From: Trueperaceae bacterium
Lineage (GTDB): Bacteria; Deinococcota; Deinococci; Deinococcales; Trueperaceae
Direction of reading: 5' to 3'
DNA length: 43,692 nucleotides
Assembly (NCBI GenBank): GCA_011390675.1
Contig: JAABRX010000021.1
Coordinates: 1 to 43,692 of the forward strand
Shown: positions 39,810-43,692 of the stretch, piece by piece
Numbering within the stretch: position 1 is the stretch's first letter
How the letters are laid out: every line of letters begins with the position of its first letter
Notes under the pieces: model-generated
What the model saw: only the letters and a program-made list of their open reading frames with translations
The model's database searches: none
What the model was told of the DNA's origin: nothing
Translations under genes and position numbers: made by a program

Positions 39810-39815
39810 AGCCTA
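39810..39815 (-). promoter_or_regulatory. -10 box, leaderless promoter of the GNAT gene
   Basis: TAGGCT on the minus strand, seven bases (CTTCGCC), then the ATG at 39802. Confidence 0.68.
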
Positions 39816-39859
39816 CCGCCGCGGCGTCGTGGGCGTTCGCGTCGCCGAGTTGGGGGCCA

Positions 39860-39888
39860 TTGACACGGGGTGGGCCACGCCCTAGACT
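39860..39888 (+). promoter_or_regulatory. promoter of the rbs operon, TTGACA-17-TAGACT
   Basis: -35 TTGACA at 39860-39865, a 17-bp spacer, -10 TAGACT at 39883-39888. The only textbook -35/-10 pair in the window. Confidence 0.85.
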
Positions 39889-39901
39889 CCGAGGTACGAG
39901 A

Positions 39902-39917
39902 GGTTAAACGTTTAACC
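39902..39917. promoter_or_regulatory. LacI-family operator
   Basis: GGTTAAACGTTTAACC, a perfect 16-bp palindrome with the central CG expected of LacI-type sites, just downstream of the transcription start. Suggests autoregulation by the gene that follows. Confidence 0.85.
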
Positions 39918-39957
39918 GGAGTCGGTTCGCCGCTCCGGACGTCCGAAGGGGAGCCGC

Positions 39958-40947
39958 ATGGCGACGCTCAAGGACATCGCGCGCGCTGCCGGCGTGTCGA
40001 TCGCGACCGTCTCGAACGTCGTGAACGGCACCAAGCCCGCGACGCCCCAGGTCCATCGGCGCGTCCAAGAGGCCATCGAACGGCTCGGCTACGTCCCCAA
40101 CCCGCACGCCCAATCGCTCCGGACCGGGCACAGCCGCACCCTCGGCTTGGTCGTTCCCGACCTCACCAACCCCTACTTCCCGGCGCTCGTCCAAGCGATC
40201 GAGACCACGGCCCGTGCGCTCGGGTACGTGCTGATCGTCATGGACTCCGGCAACGACGCCACGCGCGAGACCGAGGCGCTGACGCTGCTGGCCGGTTACC
40301 GGGTGGCGGGGGTCGTCTGGGTGCCCGTGGACGACGCGCGCCCGCTCGACTGGCCCTACCCGATCGTCACCGTCGATCGCCCCGTCCGCGGGTGCGACAC
40401 CGTGGCCGCGGACCACGCGCAGGGCGGAGCGCTCATCGGTGCGCACGCCGTCGAGCTCGGTCATCGCCGCATCGGCTTGCTCTCCGGGCCCCGCCACCTT
40501 CAGAGCGCGACGCTGCGCCGAGCCGGTGTGCTCGGAGCGATCGAGGGCGTCGCCGAGGTCGCTTGGGAGCACGAAGTGCCCTTCAACAGCGACCTTCCCA
40601 CCGCGGTGCAGGAGCGGCTGCGCGACCCCGACTGCAGCTTGGTGGTCGCGGCCAACGACGCGGTCGCGGTCGCCGTCGTCCGACACCTGCGGGAGGCGGG
40701 CTTGCGCGTTCCCGACGACGTGGCCGTGATCGGCTTCGACGACGTCCCCTGGGCGGACTTCGTCCACCCCGGACTCACCACCGTTCGCCAGCCGCTGGCC
40801 GAACTCGGCACCAGCGCCGTCGGGATGCTCCATGCGCGCATCGCCGACCCCACCGTCCCGCTCCAGCAGCGAACGCTCCCGGTCGAACTCGTCGTCCGGC
40901 GCTCGACCGAACGGGCGGTCGCCCCCGTGGAAGGAGCCGCCGCATGA
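39958..40947 (+). CDS. rbsR: LacI-family transcriptional regulator (RbsR-like)
   Basis: A 329-residue repressor. The N-terminal helix-turn-helix (residues 3-24, LKDIARAAGVSIATVSNVVNG) and hinge helix (PNPHAQSLRTGHSRTLGLVVP) precede a periplasmic-binding-protein-like sensor domain (NPYFPALVQAIE, VVAANDAVAVAVVRHL, IGFDDVPWADFVHPGLTTVRQP). It is the first gene of an operon with ribokinase and ribose-type ABC components, so ribose or a related pentose is the likely inducer. A strong AAGGGGAG site precedes the ATG. The palindromic operator in its own leader points to self-repression of the whole operon. Confidence 0.9.
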   Translation: MATLKDIARAAGVSIATVSNVVNGTKPATPQVHRRVQEAIERLGYVPNPHAQSLRTGHSRTLGLVVPDLTNPYFPALVQAIETTARALGYVLIVMDSGNDATRETEALTLLAGYRVAGVVWVPVDDARPLDWPYPIVTVDRPVRGCDTVAADHAQGGALIGAHAVELGHRRIGLLSGPRHLQSATLRRAGVLGAIEGVAEVAWEHEVPFNSDLPTAVQERLRDPDCSLVVAANDAVAVAVVRHLREAGLRVPDDVAVIGFDDVPWADFVHPGLTTVRQPLAELGTSAVGMLHARIADPTVPLQQRTLPVELVVRRSTERAVAPVEGAAA

Positions 40948-41873
40948 TCGTCGTCGTCGGTAGCTTGAACGTCGACCTGGTCGTGCCCGTCGAGCGCTTC
41001 CCCGAAGCAGGGGAGACGCTCCTGGGCGGCGACTACGCCCGCCACCGCGGCGGCAAGGGCGCCAACCAAGCCGTCGCCGCGGCGCGCGCGGGTGGCCGCG
41101 TCCGCATGATCGGCCGCGTGGGCGACGACGCGTTCGGCGCCTGGCTCCGCGCCGGCCTCGACGCCGACGGCGTCGACCACCGCGGCGTCGCGGCGCTGCC
41201 GGACGTCCCCACCGGCGTCGCCTTCATCAGCGTCGACGCCCGAGCCCAGAACGTCATCATCGTGTCGCCGGGCGCCAACGGTCGCTTGCGCGGCCAGGAT
41301 CTCGGCAGCGACGCGTTCGACGGCGCCGGCGTGGTGCTGCTCCAGCTCGAGGTGCCGCTCGACGCTTCGCTGCGCGCCGCCGAGCTCGCCAAGTCCGCCG
41401 GCGCGCTGGTCGTCCTCAACCTGGCGCCCGCCACGGCGCTCGACGCCGAGCAGCTGCGCCACGTCGACGTGCTCGTCGTGAACGAGAGCGAGGCGGCGCT
41501 CTTGCTCGGGATCGATGCCGCCGCGCTCGCCGACCGTCCCGAGCAGGCGGCGCAGGATTTGACGACCTTGGTCCCGACGGTGATCGTGACCCTCGGCGCC
41601 GACGGCTCGACCTGGGCACGGCGGTCGACCACCGGCGCCGAGCCAACGGCAGGGCGCGTCGCCGGCTACCCGGTCACGGCCGTCGACACGACCGCCGCCG
41701 GCGACGCCTTCGTCGGAGCGCTCGCCGCGGCGCTGGACCGCGGGGCACCGATCGAGCAAGCGCTGCGGATCGCCAACGCGGCCGGCGCGCTCGCCGTGAC
41801 GGTCCCCGGGGCGCAGCCGTCGCTGGCGACCGCCGAGGCGATCGAGGCGCTCGTGCGGGAGACGGCGTCGTGA
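40944..41873 (+). CDS. rbsK: ribokinase
   Basis: A 309-residue PfkB-family kinase phosphorylating ribose to ribose-5-phosphate. Seen: the N-terminal GSLNVDLVVPVERFPEAGET, the RGGKGANQAVAAAR motif (GG dyad), IIVSPGAN, VVNESEA and the C-terminal catalytic motif DTTAAGDAFVGAL with the base aspartate. The ATG overlaps the regulator's stop (ATGA) and has a GGAAGGAG site. It also overlaps rbsA by four bases. Ribose is the best guess for substrate from context; other pentoses or deoxyribose cannot be excluded. Confidence 0.93.
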   Translation: MIVVVGSLNVDLVVPVERFPEAGETLLGGDYARHRGGKGANQAVAAARAGGRVRMIGRVGDDAFGAWLRAGLDADGVDHRGVAALPDVPTGVAFISVDARAQNVIIVSPGANGRLRGQDLGSDAFDGAGVVLLQLEVPLDASLRAAELAKSAGALVVLNLAPATALDAEQLRHVDVLVVNESEAALLLGIDAAALADRPEQAAQDLTTLVPTVIVTLGADGSTWARRSTTGAEPTAGRVAGYPVTAVDTTAAGDAFVGALAAALDRGAPIEQALRIANAAGALAVTVPGAQPSLATAEAIEALVRETAS

Positions 41874-43321
41874 CGCTCCTGACGATGCGGGGCGTGACCA
41901 AGCGCTTCGGCGCCGTCGAGGCGCTGACCGGCGTCGACTTCGACCTCGAGGCCGGCGAGGTGCACGCTCTGGTGGGCGAGAACGGCGCCGGCAAGTCGAC
42001 GCTGATGAAGATCCTGGCGGGCGTCCAACCCCTCGACGAGGGGACGATGACCCTCGAGGGGCGCGCGGTCCACTTCCGCAACGTCAGCGACGCCCAGGCG
42101 CGCGGCGTGGTGATGGTCTACCAGGAGCTCGCGCTCGTACCCGCGCTGTCGGTCGCCGAGAACCTGTTCCTCGGAACGCTCTCGGGCATCGTGCGCTACC
42201 GGGCGCTCCGGGAGCGCGCCCGCGCGCTGTTGGCCCAGGTCGACCTCGACCTGGACCCCGAGACCGAGGTCGAGCGGCTCTCGATCGGCGAGAAGCAGCT
42301 CGTCGAGATCGCGCGCGCGCTCGCCCGCGAAGGGCGCGTGCTCGTCCTCGACGAGCCGACCGCGGCGCTGTCGTCGAGCGAGACCGAGCGCTTGTTCGAG
42401 CTGATCGCCAAGGTCAAGGCTGCCGGCGTCAGCTTGGTCTACATCAGCCACCGCCTCGAAGAGGTCTTTCGGATCGCCGACCGCGTCACCGTGCTCCGCG
42501 ACGGCGGGCTCGTCGGCACCCGCGCCCTCGACGACATCACGCCCGACGAGGTCGTCGAGATGATGGTCGGTTCGGCCGTCCATCGCTACCAGCGCCCCGA
42601 CCGCCACCGCGACGAGCGCCTGGGCCGGTTCGAGCTCGACCTCGCCGGAGACGCGCCGATCGAGATCACCGTCCACGCAGGCGAGATCGTCGGCCTCGCG
42701 GGCGTCATCGGCTCGGGGCGCGAGCGCGTGCTTCCCAGCGCGTTCGGGCTCAGCGGTGGCGCTCGCTGGGGCGACCGACCGCTCCGCTCGCCGCGCGAAG
42801 CGATCCGCGCCGGGATCATGTTGGTCCCCAGCGACCGCAAGAGCCAGGGGCTGGTGCTGGAGTCGTCCGTCCAGGAGAACGTCTCGCTCAGCACGCTCTC
42901 GCGGCTGCAGCGCTTCGGCTTCATGCGTCCCGTCGCCGAGGCGGCCCAGACGCGGTACTGGATCGACAAGCTCTCGCTCCGACCCCCCCTTCCGCACAAG
43001 CCCGTACGGGAGCTCTCCGGCGGCAACCAGCAGAAGGTGGTGCTGGCCAAGGCCCTGGCCATCGAACCCAAGGTGCTGTTGCTCGACGAGCCGACGCGCG
43101 GCGTCGACGTCGGCGCGCGCGCCGAGCTCTACGACGTCATCGACGGCCTCTCCTCGCAGGGGCTGGGGCTGTTGTTGTCGTCGTCGGACACCGAGGAGCT
43201 GATCGGGCTCTCGGACCGCATCCTGGTCTTCCGCGGCGGGCGTGTGGTCACCGAGCTGCGCCCCCCCTTCACCTACGAGGAGGTCGTCGCCCATGTCACT
43301 GGCGCGCGTCAACTGGCGTGA
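41870..43321 (+). CDS. rbsA: ribose-type sugar ABC transporter ATPase with two nucleotide-binding domains
   Basis: A 483-residue twin ATPase. The first half has Walker A GENGAGKST (36-44), MVYQELALVP, signature LSIGEKQ, and Walker B VLVLDEPTAAL. The second half has the usual degenerate P-loop region (GLAGVIGSGRE), LVPSDRKSQGL, signature LSGGNQQKVVLAKAL and LLLDEPTRGVDVGA. The GTG start overlaps rbsK (GTGA), and the 3' end overlaps rbsC by 29 bases. Powers uptake through the RbsC permease; the binding protein must lie beyond the window. Confidence 0.95.
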   Translation: MTLLTMRGVTKRFGAVEALTGVDFDLEAGEVHALVGENGAGKSTLMKILAGVQPLDEGTMTLEGRAVHFRNVSDAQARGVVMVYQELALVPALSVAENLFLGTLSGIVRYRALRERARALLAQVDLDLDPETEVERLSIGEKQLVEIARALAREGRVLVLDEPTAALSSSETERLFELIAKVKAAGVSLVYISHRLEEVFRIADRVTVLRDGGLVGTRALDDITPDEVVEMMVGSAVHRYQRPDRHRDERLGRFELDLAGDAPIEITVHAGEIVGLAGVIGSGRERVLPSAFGLSGGARWGDRPLRSPREAIRAGIMLVPSDRKSQGLVLESSVQENVSLSTLSRLQRFGFMRPVAEAAQTRYWIDKLSLRPPLPHKPVRELSGGNQQKVVLAKALAIEPKVLLLDEPTRGVDVGARAELYDVIDGLSSQGLGLLLSSSDTEELIGLSDRILVFRGGRVVTELRPPFTYEEVVAHVTGARQLA

Positions 43322-43692
43322 GCTGCTCGCCCGCTTCGGGTTGGTCCTGGCGCTCATCGCGCTGGTGATCGTCTTGTCGCTGCTGTCGGACCGCTTCATG
43401 ACCCAGTCCAACCTCATCAACGTGCTCCGGCAGATCTCGATCAACGCGATCATCGCCGCCGGCATGACGGTGGTCATCATCGGTCGAGGCATCGACCTCT
43501 CGGTCGGCTCGCTGCTGGCGCTCACCGGCGTGGTCGGCGCGGCGCTCGCCGTGGGCGGGCTCCCAGCCGGGATCGCCATCGCGGCGGCGCTCGGCCTCGG
43601 CCTGGCGATGGGCGTCTTCAACGGCGCCTTCGTCGCCTACGCCGGCATCGCGCCCTTCATCGTGACGCTCGCTGGGCTGACGATCTTCCGCG
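43293..43692 (+). CDS. rbsC: ribose-type sugar ABC transporter permease (N-terminal part)
   Basis: The first 133 codons of an RbsC-family permease, cut by the right edge. Four hydrophobic segments are visible in the fragment, with the family hallmark MTVVIIGRGIDLSVGSLLALTGVV and a later NGAFVAYAGIAPFIVTLAG. The start ATG at 43293 lies inside the end of rbsA and has a GAGGAGG site about nine bases upstream, giving coupled translation. Partner of RbsA in import. Confidence 0.93.
   Translation, partial: MSLARVNWRELLARFGLVLALIALVIVLSLLSDRFMTQSNLINVLRQISINAIIAAGMTVVIIGRGIDLSVGSLLALTGVVGAALAVGGLPAGIAIAAALGLGLAMGVFNGAFVAYAGIAPFIVTLAGLTIFR

Overview
The window is about 43.7 kb of very GC-rich, gene-dense bacterial chromosome. 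I read it as a member of the Deinococcota, most likely a Trueperales-type lineage. Three things point there. First, 12 genes begin 5 to 7 bases after a TAnnnT -10 box with no room for a ribosome binding site, which is the leaderless-promoter habit well known in Deinococcus relatives. Second, a TolC-type efflux operon implies an outer membrane. Third, there is a CrtY-type lycopene cyclase for carotenoids. The lineage is an inference from style and gene content, not a database result. I see no rRNA, tRNA, CRISPR array, insertion sequence or prophage. Stretches without a gene are all shorter than 300 bases and mostly hold recognisable promoters, operators and hairpins.

Left part (1-9056): a truncated GH38 alpha-mannosidase lies downstream of a tyrosine phosphatase on the minus strand. 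It is divergent, across only 40 bp, from lycopene cyclase and a KhtTU-type cation/proton antiporter. Next come two overlapping genes for secreted proteins (PPC-like repeats, then a VDPFADAP repeat protein), and two tandem AEC-family permeases on the minus strand.

Centre-left (9057-20763): a diacylglycerol-kinase-family lipid kinase is divergent from a phosphoribosyltransferase. A small secreted protein and glucose-6-phosphate isomerase follow on the minus strand. A DUF302 gene sits behind a CsoR-like operator, followed by a compact MalT-like LuxR regulator and a DUF4342 gene pair behind twin palindromes. A two-component system has its response regulator and histidine kinase split by an inverted polysaccharide-deacetylase-like gene. 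An SDR dehydrogenase closes the region.

Centre (20860-26945): a monofunctional biotin ligase directly precedes oadG-oadA-oadB, a biotin-dependent sodium-pumping decarboxylase. Convergent to it is a two-gene sensor operon: a stand-alone cobalamin-binding protein with the W-x9-EH photoreceptor motif, overlapping a PAS-GGDEF diguanylate cyclase. This is the most interesting candidate system here: a possible light- or B12-controlled c-di-GMP switch.

Right part (26999-43692): a six-gene minus-strand operon (TolC, TolC, MacA-like, ATPase, MacB-like permease, EamA) is driven from a promoter covered by a TetR-like palindrome. Then come a peptide-type ABC importer without ATPases, a serine hydrolase-anmK pair for cell-wall recycling, a GNAT acetyltransferase, and a LacI-family regulator followed by ribokinase, RbsA and the start of RbsC. 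The last operon has a textbook TTGACA-17-TAGACT promoter and a perfect 16-bp operator.
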